The notes under the pieces are model-generated. The model saw nothing but the letters and a program-made list of their open reading frames with translations, ran no database searches and was not told the DNA's origin. Of a DNA stretch of 64,000 nucleotides, positions 9,138-17,293 are shown one piece after another. The stretch comes from Amycolatopsis sp. NBC_00345 (GTDB lineage Bacteria; Actinomycetota; Actinomycetes; Mycobacteriales; Pseudonocardiaceae). The translations under genes and the position numbers were made by a program. The stretch is from positions 2,976,001 through 3,040,000 of the forward strand of contig NZ_CP107995.1 in NCBI RefSeq assembly GCF_036116635.1. The letters run 5' to 3'. Position 1 is the stretch's first letter. Every line of letters starts with the position of its first letter.

Positions 9138-10073
9138 ATGCAGATCACCTCGGTGGTCAACCAGAAGGGTGGGGTCGGCAAGACCTCGCTGAGCGTCGGC
9201 ACCGCCGCGGCTCTGGCCGAGCGCGGCCGGCGGGTGCTGCTGATCGACCTCGACCCGCAGGGGCACGCCACCACGGAGATGCTCGGCCTGGACGAGGTCC
9301 CCTCGGACCGGCCCAGCCTCGCGAAGGCGCTGACCAAGCTGTGGAAGGGCTCGATCGAGGATCTGGCCGTCCCGCATCCGCGCAGCAACATCGGCCGCGG
9401 CGGCGCGTTCGACGTCATCCCGACCTCGCCGGGGATGTTCGACCTGATCCGGCGGCTGGACCAGTTCCGCGTGCCCGGCTGGCAACTCGCCCGGGTGGTC
9501 CAGTTCGCCAACTACGACCACGTGGTGATCGACTGCCCGCCGGCGCTCGACGTGCTGACCAACAACGCGCTCGCGGCGTCGCACGGGATCCTGGTGCCGG
9601 TGCAGCCGGACAAGACCAGTATCCGCGCGATGCGGCTGCTGGCCGACCAGGTGCGCTACGTGGAGCAGACCACCGGCCGCTCGCCGATCGCGTGGTACGG
9701 CATCGTGCCCGGCCTCTACCGCCGGCCCATCTCGCACTACGCGGCCGCGGCGCTGCAGGAGATGTACAGCTTCGGCGTGCCGATGCTCTCGCACGTCCCG
9801 CTCGGCGTGGTGATGAACGAGGCGGCGGCCCACGGCGTCCCGGTCACCACGTACGCGCCGGAAACGCTGCAAGCCCTGTCGTTCCGCGAGATCGCCGACA
9901 CGCTCGACGGCTACCTCGCGCAGAACCCCGGCCCCACCGAGGTCCCGGCCGACGACGAGTTCGTCTTCGAGGACTTCATCTCCGAGGTCGCGGTGGCCCG
10001 CAACGCCAACGACAACGGCGCGCGCAAGAAGCTCTACGACCTGATGCCCAAGCGCCCCGGCCGGCCCCGCTGA
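9138..10073 (+). CDS. ParA-family ATPase
   Basis: This 311-residue ATPase has the deviant Walker A motif KGGVGKT at residues 10-16 with the signature lysine K10. Switch regions follow as LIDLDPQGHAT and VVIDCPPALDVLTNNALA. ParA/MinD proteins form ATP-dependent dimers that position DNA or protein cargo. No parB-like gene or parS-like site (TGTTTCACGTGAAACA) lies nearby, so this is an orphan and not the chromosomal partition locus. The C-terminal 60 residues are acidic and end in a basic tail. The start is the ATG at 9138, with GGGAGC upstream. Confidence 0.9.
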   Translation: MQITSVVNQKGGVGKTSLSVGTAAALAERGRRVLLIDLDPQGHATTEMLGLDEVPSDRPSLAKALTKLWKGSIEDLAVPHPRSNIGRGGAFDVIPTSPGMFDLIRRLDQFRVPGWQLARVVQFANYDHVVIDCPPALDVLTNNALAASHGILVPVQPDKTSIRAMRLLADQVRYVEQTTGRSPIAWYGIVPGLYRRPISHYAAAALQEMYSFGVPMLSHVPLGVVMNEAAAHGVPVTTYAPETLQALSFREIADTLDGYLAQNPGPTEVPADDEFVFEDFISEVAVARNANDNGARKKLYDLMPKRPGRPR

Positions 10074-10219
10074 CCGGACCGTCCACTCGGGAATCCGGCC
10101 GCGCCGGAAAGTCCGGGGGGAAAAAATCCGCGGGCGGTGTCGGATCGGGGAAGCCGGGTTCGTAGCAGGGGTGAGAGGCCGCCCGAGAGGGGCGCCCCTG
10201 AGGGACAGGAACCGCGATC

Positions 10220-10831
10220 ATGAAGCTGACGACCATCACCCAGGTCACTGTCGACGGAGTGGTGCAGGGCAACGGCGGCGCGTCGGACGAGGACCGCCGG
10301 AACGGATTCGAGCGCGGCGGCTGGGCGAAGGGCGCGGGCGACGACGAGACCAGGGCATTCATCACCCGGACCTACCAGCGGGCCGGCGCGTTCCTGTTCG
10401 GACGGCGGACCTACGAGCTCTTCGCCGGTTCCTGGGGCACGAACGAAGCGATGCGCGCCCACCCCATCGGCCTGGCGTTGGACGCGGCCCCGAAGTACGT
10501 CGCGTCGACCACGCTCACCGCACCGCGCTGGGACGGCACGACCGTCCTCGACGGTGACCTCGCAGCGGCCGTCCGCGAGCTGAAGGCCCGGCCGGGGGGC
10601 GAGCTGCAGGTGCACGGCAGCGGTGGCCTGGTCCGCTGGCTGCTCGAAAACGACCTGGTCGACGAGCTGACGCTGCTCGTCATCCCGGTGGTCCTCGGCC
10701 AGGGCAAGCGGCTGTTTCCCGGCACCGGCCCGGACCTCGCGCTCGACCTGGCCGGCTCGCGGACCGACTCGAAGGGCGTCACGATCCAGGTCTACCGGCC
10801 GGCCGGGCGCCCGCGGTACGCCGCCGCCTGA
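10220..10831 (+). CDS. RibD C-terminal / dihydrofolate reductase-like protein
   Basis: This 203-residue protein of the bacterial bifunctional deaminase-reductase C-terminal family has the N-terminal strand TTITQVTVDGVVQGNGG and the cofactor-region motif FLFGRRTYELFAGSW. The later GGELQVHGSGGLVRWLLEND and PVVLGQGKRLFP segments are diagnostic. It likely reduces an unknown substrate with NAD(P)H. It sits 38 bp upstream of the DGPF/YCII protein and the ECF42-type sigma gene. Reductases of this family commonly travel with ECF42 modules, so I infer a shared regulon. The start is the ATG at 10220, after AGGGACAGGA. Confidence 0.88.
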   Translation: MKLTTITQVTVDGVVQGNGGASDEDRRNGFERGGWAKGAGDDETRAFITRTYQRAGAFLFGRRTYELFAGSWGTNEAMRAHPIGLALDAAPKYVASTTLTAPRWDGTTVLDGDLAAAVRELKARPGGELQVHGSGGLVRWLLENDLVDELTLLVIPVVLGQGKRLFPGTGPDLALDLAGSRTDSKGVTIQVYRPAGRPRYAAA

Positions 10832-10869
10832 ACCCTCTGCCCAGCCACCGCACAGGAGATGAGCTTCAG

Positions 10870-11193
10870 ATGCAGTATCTGTTTTCCGTGGTCCACGACC
10901 AGGCCGGCCTCGCCACTCCGGAGGAGGACGCCGCGATCGACGTGTTCAACGACCGGCTCCAGGCCGAGGGCCACTGGGTGTTCGCCGGTGGGCTCGGGGC
11001 GCCGCTCTCGGCCACCGTCATCGACAACCGGGGCGGGGAGGCGTTGTTCACCGACGGACCCTTCCTGGAGTCGAAGGAGTACCTCGCCGGCTTCTGGGTG
11101 ATCGAGGCCGCCGACCTCGACGTCGCGCTCAAGCTCGCCACCGAGGGGTCGAAGGCCTGCAATCGCAAGATCGAGGTCCGCCCGTTCCTGTGA
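10870..11193 (+). CDS. YCII-related / DGPF-domain protein
   Basis: This is a 107-residue protein with the DGPF signature in ALFTDGPFLESKEYLAGFW (about residues 57-75). DGPF/YCII proteins are small ferredoxin-like folds that are the characteristic genomic partner of ECF42 sigma factors. The sigma gene overlaps its stop codon by four bases (GTGA at 11190-11193), so the two are translationally coupled. In studied cases the DGPF genes are targets of their sigma factor; the biochemical role is unclear. The start is the ATG at 10870, with AGGAGA upstream. Confidence 0.92.
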   Translation: MQYLFSVVHDQAGLATPEEDAAIDVFNDRLQAEGHWVFAGGLGAPLSATVIDNRGGEALFTDGPFLESKEYLAGFWVIEAADLDVALKLATEGSKACNRKIEVRPFL

Positions 11194-12431
11194 GCGGCGC
11201 CGACGTCCGGGAAGCGATCATCCGGGCCCACCGTGAGGAATGGGCCCGGGTGGTCGCCGCGCTGACCAAGCGTTTCCGGGACCTCGACATCGCCGAAGAG
11301 GCAGCGGCCGAGGCGTTCGCGACCGCGGTCGACCGGTGGCCGGCCGACGGCACGCCGCCCAACCCCGGCGCCTGGCTGACCACCACCGCCACCCGCAAGG
11401 CCATCGACCGGATCCGGCGCGAGAGCAAGCGCGACGAGAAGCAGAAGGAGGCTCAGCTCGTGTACGACGACGACCCGCCCGAGCCTCCCGACGCCATCGA
11501 CGACAACCGGCTCCGGCTGATCTTCACCTGCTGTCACCCGGCGCTCGCGCCCCAGACCCGGGTGGCGCTGACGCTGCGGATGGTCGCCGGCCTGACCATG
11601 CCCGAGATCGCGCGGGCCTTCCTGGTGCCGGAAAGCACCATGGGACAACGGATCACCCGCGCGAAGGCCAAGATCAAGGCGGCGCGCATCCCTTACCGGG
11701 TGCCGTCCGCGGCGGACCTCCCGGCCCGGGTCTCCGGCGTGCTCACCGTCCTCTTCCTCGTCTTCAACGAGGGCTACCTCGCGACCGGCCCCGGCACCGG
11801 CCCCGTACGCCACGATCTGACCGCCGAGGCGATCCGGCTCACGCGCCTGATCCGCGCCCTCCTGCCGGACGACGGTGAGGTGACGGGGCTGCTGGCGCTG
11901 ATGCTGCTCATCGAGGCCCGCCGCACCGCCCGGCTTTCGGCGAGCGGCGAACTGGTCACCCTCGACGAGCAGGACCGCGGTTCCTGGGACGCGGCGCTGA
12001 TCGCCGAGGGGCACCGGCTGGTGCGCGAGCGCCTGGCCGCTGCCGCCGCCGGGGTGGCTCCGGGCCGCTACCAGATCCTCGCCGCGATCAACGCCGTGCA
12101 CACCTCCGCCCGCGACGGGCGGGACACGGACTGGTCGCAGGTCGTCGCGCTCTACGACCAGCTCGTCCGCCTCGATCCCTCACCGATCGTCGCCCTCAAC
12201 CGGGCCATCGCGGTCGCCGAGATCGACGGCCCGCAGGTGGCGCTGGCGGCCGTCGACCGGCTCGAGGACAAGCTGGCCGGGTATCACGCCTACCACGCGA
12301 CCCGCGCCGACCTCCTGCGCCGGCTGGGCCACAGTCGGCAGTCGCGCGCGGCGTACGACAAAGCCATCGAGCTGGCGGGCAACACCGCCGAAACGGCCCA
12401 CCTGACCCGCCGCCGCGATCAGCTCGGATAG
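11190..12431 (+). CDS. ECF sigma factor, ECF42 type with C-terminal TPR-like extension
   Basis: This is a 413-residue sigma factor, far longer than a plain ECF protein. Region 2 spans about 10-80, with WARVVAALTKRFRDLDIAEE and the PGAWLTTTATRKAIDRIRRE motif. Region 4 spans about 105-170 (RMVAGLTMPEIARAFLVPES). The C-terminal 230 residues form a helical, TPR-like extension with the family hallmarks FNEGYLATG and ALNRAIAVAEIDGP. ECF42 proteins have no anti-sigma factor; the extension is thought to supply regulation. Gene order reductase / DGPF / sigma is classic for the group. GTG start, overlapping the DGPF stop. Confidence 0.93.
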   Translation: MSGADVREAIIRAHREEWARVVAALTKRFRDLDIAEEAAAEAFATAVDRWPADGTPPNPGAWLTTTATRKAIDRIRRESKRDEKQKEAQLVYDDDPPEPPDAIDDNRLRLIFTCCHPALAPQTRVALTLRMVAGLTMPEIARAFLVPESTMGQRITRAKAKIKAARIPYRVPSAADLPARVSGVLTVLFLVFNEGYLATGPGTGPVRHDLTAEAIRLTRLIRALLPDDGEVTGLLALMLLIEARRTARLSASGELVTLDEQDRGSWDAALIAEGHRLVRERLAAAAAGVAPGRYQILAAINAVHTSARDGRDTDWSQVVALYDQLVRLDPSPIVALNRAIAVAEIDGPQVALAAVDRLEDKLAGYHAYHATRADLLRRLGHSRQSRAAYDKAIELAGNTAETAHLTRRRDQLG

Positions 12432-12468
12432 CCGAAGGGCGCCTCCCCCATGGGAAGACGCCCTTCGG
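12432..12468. terminator. Bidirectional hairpin between the sigma gene and hisG
   Basis: CCGAAGGGCG (12432-12441) pairs with CGCCCTTCGG (12459-12468), and an inner TCCC/GGGA pairing shortens the loop. It begins directly after the sigma-factor stop and precedes the hisG 3-prime end. Confidence 0.75.
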
Positions 12469-12493
12469 ATGTCAGCTCAGAGACCGGTCAAGC

Positions 12494-13339
12494 TCAAAGG
12501 CGGCAGGACCGGATGTCCGAGGCGAGGATGGCCTTCGCGCCGACGTCCGCGAGCTCGTCCATCACCTGGTTGACCGCCTTGCGCGCCACCATCGCCCGGA
12601 CGGCGACCCAGTTGTCGTCCGCGAGCGGGGCGACGGTGGGCGACTCGAGGCCCGGGGTGATGGCGATGGCCTGCTCCAGGATCCCGCGCGGGCAGTCGTA
12701 GTCCAGCATCAGGTACTGCTGCGCGAACACGACCCCGCGCAGCCGGGCGGCCACCTGCGACTTCGCCTTCGACGCGGCGCTGCCCTCGCGCTCCAGCAGG
12801 ACCGCTTCGGACACGCAGATCGGGTCGCCGAAGGCCACCAGGTTGTTCTGGCGCAGCGAGCGGCCGGACTCGACCACGTCCGCGATCGCGTCGGCGACGC
12901 CGAGCTGGATCGAGATCTCCACCGCGCCGTCGAGGCGGATCACCTCGGCCTCGACGCCGTGGCGCTTGAGGTCCTCGCGGACCAGCCGCGGGTACGACGT
13001 CGCCAGGCGCTTGCCGTGCAGGTCGGCCGGCTTCCAGTCCTGGCCGGCCGGGCCCGCGTAGCGGAAGGTCGAGCCGCCGAAGCCCAGTCCGAGCACCTCG
13101 GTCACCGGCGCGCCCGAGTCGAGCGCGAGGTCCCGGCCGGTGATGCCGAGGTCCAGGTCGCCGGACCCGACGTAGATGGCGATGTCCTTGGGGCGCAAGA
13201 AGAAGAACTCGACCTCGTTGACGGTGTCGAGCACCGTCAGGTCACGCTGCTCATGCCGCCTGCGGTACCCCGCCTCGCCGAGCATCTCCGACGCGGTGGC
13301 GGCGAGGGCTCCCTTGTTCGGCACGGCAACACGCAGCAT
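12494..13339 (-). CDS. hisG: ATP phosphoribosyltransferase, long form
   Basis: This 281-residue enzyme catalyses the first committed step of histidine biosynthesis, joining ATP and PRPP. The start [13 protein letters not shown] is typical, and the PRPP site follows in [24 protein letters not shown] (about 155-180). The C-terminal ACT-like regulatory domain (about 210-281), characteristic of the long HisG that is feedback-inhibited by histidine, ends [11 protein letters not shown]. The ATG at 13339 is preceded by a GGAGAGAG ribosome site. It lies 35 bp downstream of hisE, as in other actinobacteria. Confidence 0.96.
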   Translation of the reverse strand: MLRVAVPNKGALAATASEMLGEAGYRRRHEQRDLTVLDTVNEVEFFFLRPKDIAIYVGSGDLDLGITGRDLALDSGAPVTEVLGLGFGGSTFRYAGPAGQDWKPADLHGKRLATSYPRLVREDLKRHGVEAEVIRLDGAVEISIQLGVADAIADVVESGRSLRQNNLVAFGDPICVSEAVLLEREGSAASKAKSQVAARLRGVVFAQQYLMLDYDCPRGILEQAIAITPGLESPTVAPLADDNWVAVRAMVARKAVNQVMDELADVGAKAILASDIRSCRL

Positions 13340-13374
13340 TTCGCTCTCTCCTCGATCTCCGGTGCGCGAGCGCG

Positions 13375-13638
13375 TCACAGGTAGCGGTAGACGTCCTCGG
13401 CCGAGATTCCCCGGCCGAGCATCAGCACCTGGACCCGGTACAGCAGTTGCGAGATCTCCTCGGCCAGGCGGTCGTCGGACTCGTGCTCGGCGGCGATCCA
13501 CACCTCGCCCGCCTCTTCGAGCACCTTCTTGCCCTGGGCATGCACTCCGGCGTCCAGGGCGAGGACGGTGCCGGACCCGTCGGGACGGGTACGCGCGCGC
13601 TCGGCAAGCTCCGCGAACAGCTCATCGAAGGTCTTCAC
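13375..13638 (-). CDS. hisE: Phosphoribosyl-ATP pyrophosphatase
   Basis: This 87-residue all-alpha MazG-like enzyme hydrolyses PR-ATP to PR-AMP, the second step of histidine synthesis. The motif [20 protein letters not shown] carries the metal-binding acidic residues, and [20 protein letters not shown] completes the fold. I use the GTG at 13638 ([16 protein letters not shown]), which has AAGGA ten bases upstream and matches the mycobacterial N-terminus after trimming. It probably forms an operon with the HAD gene upstream (65 bp) and hisG downstream. Confidence 0.94.
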   Translation of the reverse strand: MKTFDELFAELAERARTRPDGSGTVLALDAGVHAQGKKVLEEAGEVWIAAEHESDDRLAEEISQLLYRVQVLMLGRGISAEDVYRYL

Positions 13639-13703
13639 GGTCTGCAGATCCTTCCACCCCGCGCTCGCGTCCGCCGCTCCGGGTGACCCGGCTGACGCCC
13701 GCG

Positions 13704-14390
13704 TCACACCAGGCTCCGCAGCCCGGCGAGCGCGCCGGCGTCGATGCCCACGAGCGAGCCGCGGAACACCCGCCGCTCCCCCTCCGGCACGTCGACGTCG
13801 TTGGGCACGACGAGCACGGTGCAGCCCGCCGACTCGGCCGACTCCGCGCCCGGCGGCGAGTCCTCCACCGCGACGCACCGCTCCGCCGGCACGCCGAGCA
13901 GCTCGGCGGCCTTCAGGTACGGGCGCGGGTGCGGCTTGTTCAGCCCGTCCACCTCGTCGCCACAGACGGTGACGGTGAAGAACTCGCGGCCGATCGTGTT
14001 CAGCGCCAGCTCGGTCAGGGCCCGCTCGGTGGACGTGACCAGCGCGGACGGCACGCCCGCCGCCTTCACCGCGGCCAGTGCCTCGCGGGCGCCCGGCCGC
14101 CACGGCAGCGCGTCGTCGAACAGGCCCGCGGTGCGCCGGCGGATCCATTCGCCGGTCTCGGCCACCGCCTCGGGGGTGACCGGACGCCCGGTCGCCTCGA
14201 GCAGCACGGTCGAGGTGGCGTCCATGTTGGACCCCACCAGCGTCAGCCGGGTTTCTTCGCTCAGCCGCCCGCCGAGCATCTCCGCGGCCTCGTACAGCGC
14301 GACGTCCCAGAGCTTCTCGGAATCGACGAGGGTGCCGTCCATATCCCACAGCACGGCAGCCAATCCGTCCGAAGAGGACGGTGCAGTCAC
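13704..14390 (-). CDS. HAD-family phosphatase (beta-phosphoglucomutase-like)
   Basis: This is a 228-residue HAD hydrolase. Motif I is [17 protein letters not shown] (nucleophile DxD at about residues 15-17), motif II is [13 protein letters not shown], the lysine motif falls in [18 protein letters not shown], and motif IV is [19 protein letters not shown] helical cap of the subclass I type lies after motif I. The substrate is probably a small phosphate ester. Its place directly upstream of hisE-hisG makes a histidine-pathway role conceivable, but no motif supports it. The GTG at 14390 has a good GGAG seven bases upstream; the longer frame has no ribosome site. Confidence 0.88.
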   Translation of the reverse strand: MTAPSSSDGLAAVLWDMDGTLVDSEKLWDVALYEAAEMLGGRLSEETRLTLVGSNMDATSTVLLEATGRPVTPEAVAETGEWIRRRTAGLFDDALPWRPGAREALAAVKAAGVPSALVTSTERALTELALNTIGREFFTVTVCGDEVDGLNKPHPRPYLKAAELLGVPAERCVAVEDSPPGAESAESAGCTVLVVPNDVDVPEGERRVFRGSLVGIDAGALAGLRSLV

Positions 14391-14575
14391 GGTTTTCTCC
14401 TTGTCGGTTCGGGCGCCGCGGACGAGCACGACGGCGCCACGCCGGACGGAACCCGCCCGGAAAGTGTGGTCTTCGGTCCGGCCGTCCCCCGCTCCGGCGA
14501 CGGGTAGGCCGACGGTGACGGCATGTGGTCGGACATGCTGCACAGGGTACGGGCGAAGGGTCGTAGGCTGGTCAG

Positions 14576-15490
14576 GTGAGTGAGCCCGTCGACGAGACCC
14601 AGCGACCGCCAGATCCGGATCGCCCCCGCCCGGAACCGAACCGCCCGCTGATGGTGGTGGCCTTCGAAGGCTGGAACGACGCTGGTGACGCGGCCAGCCG
14701 CGCGGTGGAGCACCTGCAGCTCAACTGGGACGCCACACCGCTGGCCGAGCTGGAGCCGGACGACTACTACGACTTCCAGGTGAGCAGGCCCACAGTGCGC
14801 ATGGTGGACGGTGTCACCCGCCGGGTGGACTGGCCGACCACCCGGTTGTCGGTCTGCCGCCCCGAGGGCCTCGACCACGACGTCGTGCTCGTGCAGGGCC
14901 CGGAGCCCAACATGCGCTGGCGCGCGTTCTGCGCGGAGCTGCTGGAGCACATCATGCAGCTCGACGTGGCCACCGTCGTCACGCTCGGTGCCCTGCTGGC
15001 GGACACCGCGCACACGCGGCCCGTCCCGGTCACCGGGACGGCCTACGACAAGGACACCGCGAGCCAGTTCCGGATGGAGCTGAACAACTACCAGGGCCCG
15101 ACCGGCATCGTCGGCGTGCTGCAGGACTACTGCGTGCAGGCCGGCATCCCGGCGGTGTCCATCTGGGCCGCGGTGCCGCACTACGTCTCGCACCCGCCGT
15201 CCCCGAAGGCGACGCTGGCGCTGCTGCACAAGCTGGAGGACGTCCTGGACGTCGAGATCCCGCTGGGCGCGCTGCCGGAGCAGTCCGAGGAGTGGGAGCG
15301 CACGGTCACCGAGATGGCCGACGAGGACGAGGAGATCGCCGAGTACGTCCGCGGCCTCGAAGAGCGTGGCGACGCCGAAACCGACGTCACCATGGAGGAG
15401 GTCTCCGGCGACAAGATCGCCGCGGAGTTCGAACGGTACCTGCGACGGCGCCGTCCGGGGCAGGAGGGCGGCGGCTTCGGCCTGCGCTGA
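14576..15490 (+). CDS. PAC2-family protein
   Basis: This 304-residue protein belongs to the proteasome assembly chaperone 2 / DUF75 superfamily. Typical features are the N-terminal LMVVAFEGWNDAGDAASRAV, the VTLGALLADTAHTRPVPVTG segment (about 137-156) and the ISIWAAVPHYVSHPPSPKAT-like stretch near 195. A long acidic helix follows (about 235-265). Mycobacterial homologues lie near hisG and mshC, as here. Despite the name, no assembly role for the bacterial proteasome is established; presence in the same window as arc is suggestive only. GTG start at 14576, convergent with the hydrolase that follows. Confidence 0.88.
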   Translation: MSEPVDETQRPPDPDRPRPEPNRPLMVVAFEGWNDAGDAASRAVEHLQLNWDATPLAELEPDDYYDFQVSRPTVRMVDGVTRRVDWPTTRLSVCRPEGLDHDVVLVQGPEPNMRWRAFCAELLEHIMQLDVATVVTLGALLADTAHTRPVPVTGTAYDKDTASQFRMELNNYQGPTGIVGVLQDYCVQAGIPAVSIWAAVPHYVSHPPSPKATLALLHKLEDVLDVEIPLGALPEQSEEWERTVTEMADEDEEIAEYVRGLEERGDAETDVTMEEVSGDKIAAEFERYLRRRRPGQEGGGFGLR

Positions 15491-15497
15491 GGGGCCG

Positions 15498-16445
15498 TCA
15501 GCGACGCCAGCGGGCGGCGAACGCGCGGGCCGGGTTCGCCACCAGCATCGCGTCGGTCACCTCTTCGCCCAGTGCCTGGGCGAGCCGGGGCCGCAGCGTG
15601 GTGAGCAGGTACGGGATGCCGGGACCGCCGCCGGAGGACAGCCGGGCCGCCGCGGTGGTCGTGTCGCCACCGAGCAGCAGCTGCCCGGTGTGCCCGGCCG
15701 CCGACAGCTCCAGCAGCAGGTCGGCGAGCCGCCAGTCGGTCGCGTGGTTGGCGCGCGAAGGGCCGTCGAAGCCGAGGTAGACGCCGGTGTCGGCGACCTC
15801 GCGCAGCACGCGCAGGTCCGGATTGCGGTTCAGGTGGCCGAGGATGACCCGGGACGGCGGCACGGCCAGCTCCCCACACAGCAGGTCCGCCGTCTCGCGC
15901 GCGGCGGTGCCCAGCTCCAGGTGCACGGCGATCGGCGCGCCGGTCTCGTGGTGGGCCTGCGCGGCGGCGACCATCGTCCAGTGCGCGTGCCGGTCCAGGA
16001 CGTGGAACGCGCCGGCCACCTTGATCAGGCCCGCCTTCGGGCCGCTCCGCTCGCCGTCCGGGTCGTCGCCCGCCGGGGTGCCCGCGGTCAGGTCGGCCAC
16101 GAACACCTCGGCCAGCCGGTCCGCGACCCGGTCGAGCAGCTCGGCCGGGTAGTGCTCGGCCCGGTGCAGCCCGGTGGCCGCGACCAGCGCGACGCCGGTG
16201 GCCCGCGACAGCCCCACCAGGTCCGCCGTTCGCCGGTTCAGCCCGAACGGCGTCCACTGGACCACCGTCCGCCCGCCGGCCGCGGCGAACGCCCGCAGCT
16301 CGGCCCCGGCCGCCGCGAGGTCGTCCAGCTCCTGGCCGGGCAGCTGCCGGGAGGCGAAGAACAGGTGGTCGTGCGCGTCGGTGACCCCGAGCGCGGCCGG
16401 GTCGACGTCGCCGAGCACCGTCCGCACCAAGGGTTCCCCAGTCAC
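15498..16445 (-). CDS. Phosphotriesterase-like amidohydrolase
   Basis: This 315-residue TIM-barrel metal hydrolase of the phosphotriesterase-like lactonase group shows the metal-binding HxH in VTDAHDHLFFAS near residue 22. The likely carboxylated lysine is in GLIKVAGAFHV, the strand-5 and strand-6 histidines are in IAVHLELGTA and VILGHLNRNPD, and the terminal aspartate is in QLLLGGDTTT. Related enzymes hydrolyse lactones, phosphoesters or amides; the substrate here is undefined. The start is set at GTG 16445 from homology, without a strong ribosome site. The metallophosphoesterase gene lies 17 bp upstream, so the pair is probably co-transcribed. Confidence 0.87.
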   Translation of the reverse strand: MTGEPLVRTVLGDVDPAALGVTDAHDHLFFASRQLPGQELDDLAAAGAELRAFAAAGGRTVVQWTPFGLNRRTADLVGLSRATGVALVAATGLHRAEHYPAELLDRVADRLAEVFVADLTAGTPAGDDPDGERSGPKAGLIKVAGAFHVLDRHAHWTMVAAAQAHHETGAPIAVHLELGTAARETADLLCGELAVPPSRVILGHLNRNPDLRVLREVADTGVYLGFDGPSRANHATDWRLADLLLELSAAGHTGQLLLGGDTTTAAARLSSGGGPGIPYLLTTLRPRLAQALGEEVTDAMLVANPARAFAARWRR

Positions 16446-16462
16446 GTCCGGCAGCCTAGCCG

Positions 16463-17293
16463 TCAGGCCGTGAGCAGCTTCCGGATCGGGACCGCGCCGC
16501 GGGCCCGGCGGCTCCACTCACGCGGGTAGCCGAGCGAGACCTCCTCGAACCGGACGCCGTCGGCCGAGGTGGTGCGCGGGATGTGCAGGTGGCCGTACAC
16601 GGCCAGCTCGGCTCGGTAACGCAGGTGCCAGTCCTCGGTTTCCGTGGTACCGCACCAAAGTGCGAACTCCGGGTAGTAGAGCGGCGCCGTGGGATGGCGG
16701 TGCAGCGGCCAGTGCGACATCAGGATCGTGCCGTGGCCGGCCGGGATCGCGTCGAGCCGGTCGGTGCTGACCTTCAGCCGCTCGGCGCACCACGCCTGAC
16801 GGCTCGGGTACGGGTCCGGGTGCAGGAAGTACTCGTCGGTGCAGACCACGCCGGCCTCGCGCGCCTGCTCCAGCGCGACCTCGCGCGACTTCCCCTCGGC
16901 GGCGGGGGTGCGCCAGCTGTAGTCGTAGAGCACGAACAGCGGCGCGATGGTCAGCGGCCGCGCGCCGTGCTCCCACACCGGGTACTCGTCCTCCGGGGTG
17001 AGCACGTCGATCGAGCGGCACAGCTCGACGAGGTGCTCGTAGCGGGCCTGCCCGCGCAGCTGGACCTCGTCCTTCGGGGTGGTCCACAGCTCGTGGTTCC
17101 CGGGCACCCAGACGACTTTCGCGAACCGCTCCCGCAGCGTGGCGAGCGTGTCGCGGATCGCCGACGCGCGTTCGGCGACGTCGCCCACGACCAGCAGCCA
17201 GTCTTCCGGCGAATCGGGCACGACCCGGTCGACGATCGGCGCGTTGCCCTCGTGGGTCACATGGAGGTCACTGGTGGCGAAGAGAGACGGCAC
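16463..17293 (-). CDS. Metallophosphoesterase
   Basis: This calcineurin-like phosphoesterase has about 276 residues. The five blocks are visible in order: DLHVTHEGN, VVGDVAERAS, WVPGNHELW, MSHWPLHRHP and YGHLHIPRTT, which supply the two-metal site. The substrate is unknown. The start is uncertain: GTG 17293 (VPSLFATSDLHV) gives the expected N-terminus but has GGAGG only one base away, while a further GTG at 17335 adds 14 residues. Either start overlaps the 3-prime end of the MFS gene, so coupled translation with the ArsR-MFS operon is likely. Confidence 0.85.
   Translation of the reverse strand: MPSLFATSDLHVTHEGNAPIVDRVVPDSPEDWLLVVGDVAERASAIRDTLATLRERFAKVVWVPGNHELWTTPKDEVQLRGQARYEHLVELCRSIDVLTPEDEYPVWEHGARPLTIAPLFVLYDYSWRTPAAEGKSREVALEQAREAGVVCTDEYFLHPDPYPSRQAWCAERLKVSTDRLDAIPAGHGTILMSHWPLHRHPTAPLYYPEFALWCGTTETEDWHLRYRAELAVYGHLHIPRTTSADGVRFEEVSLGYPREWSRRARGAVPIRKLLTA

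Noticed and set aside
9138..10073. Chromosome partition locus or origin region
   Set aside because: Only a single ParA-like gene is present, with no parB, parS, dnaA or DnaA-box cluster nearby.
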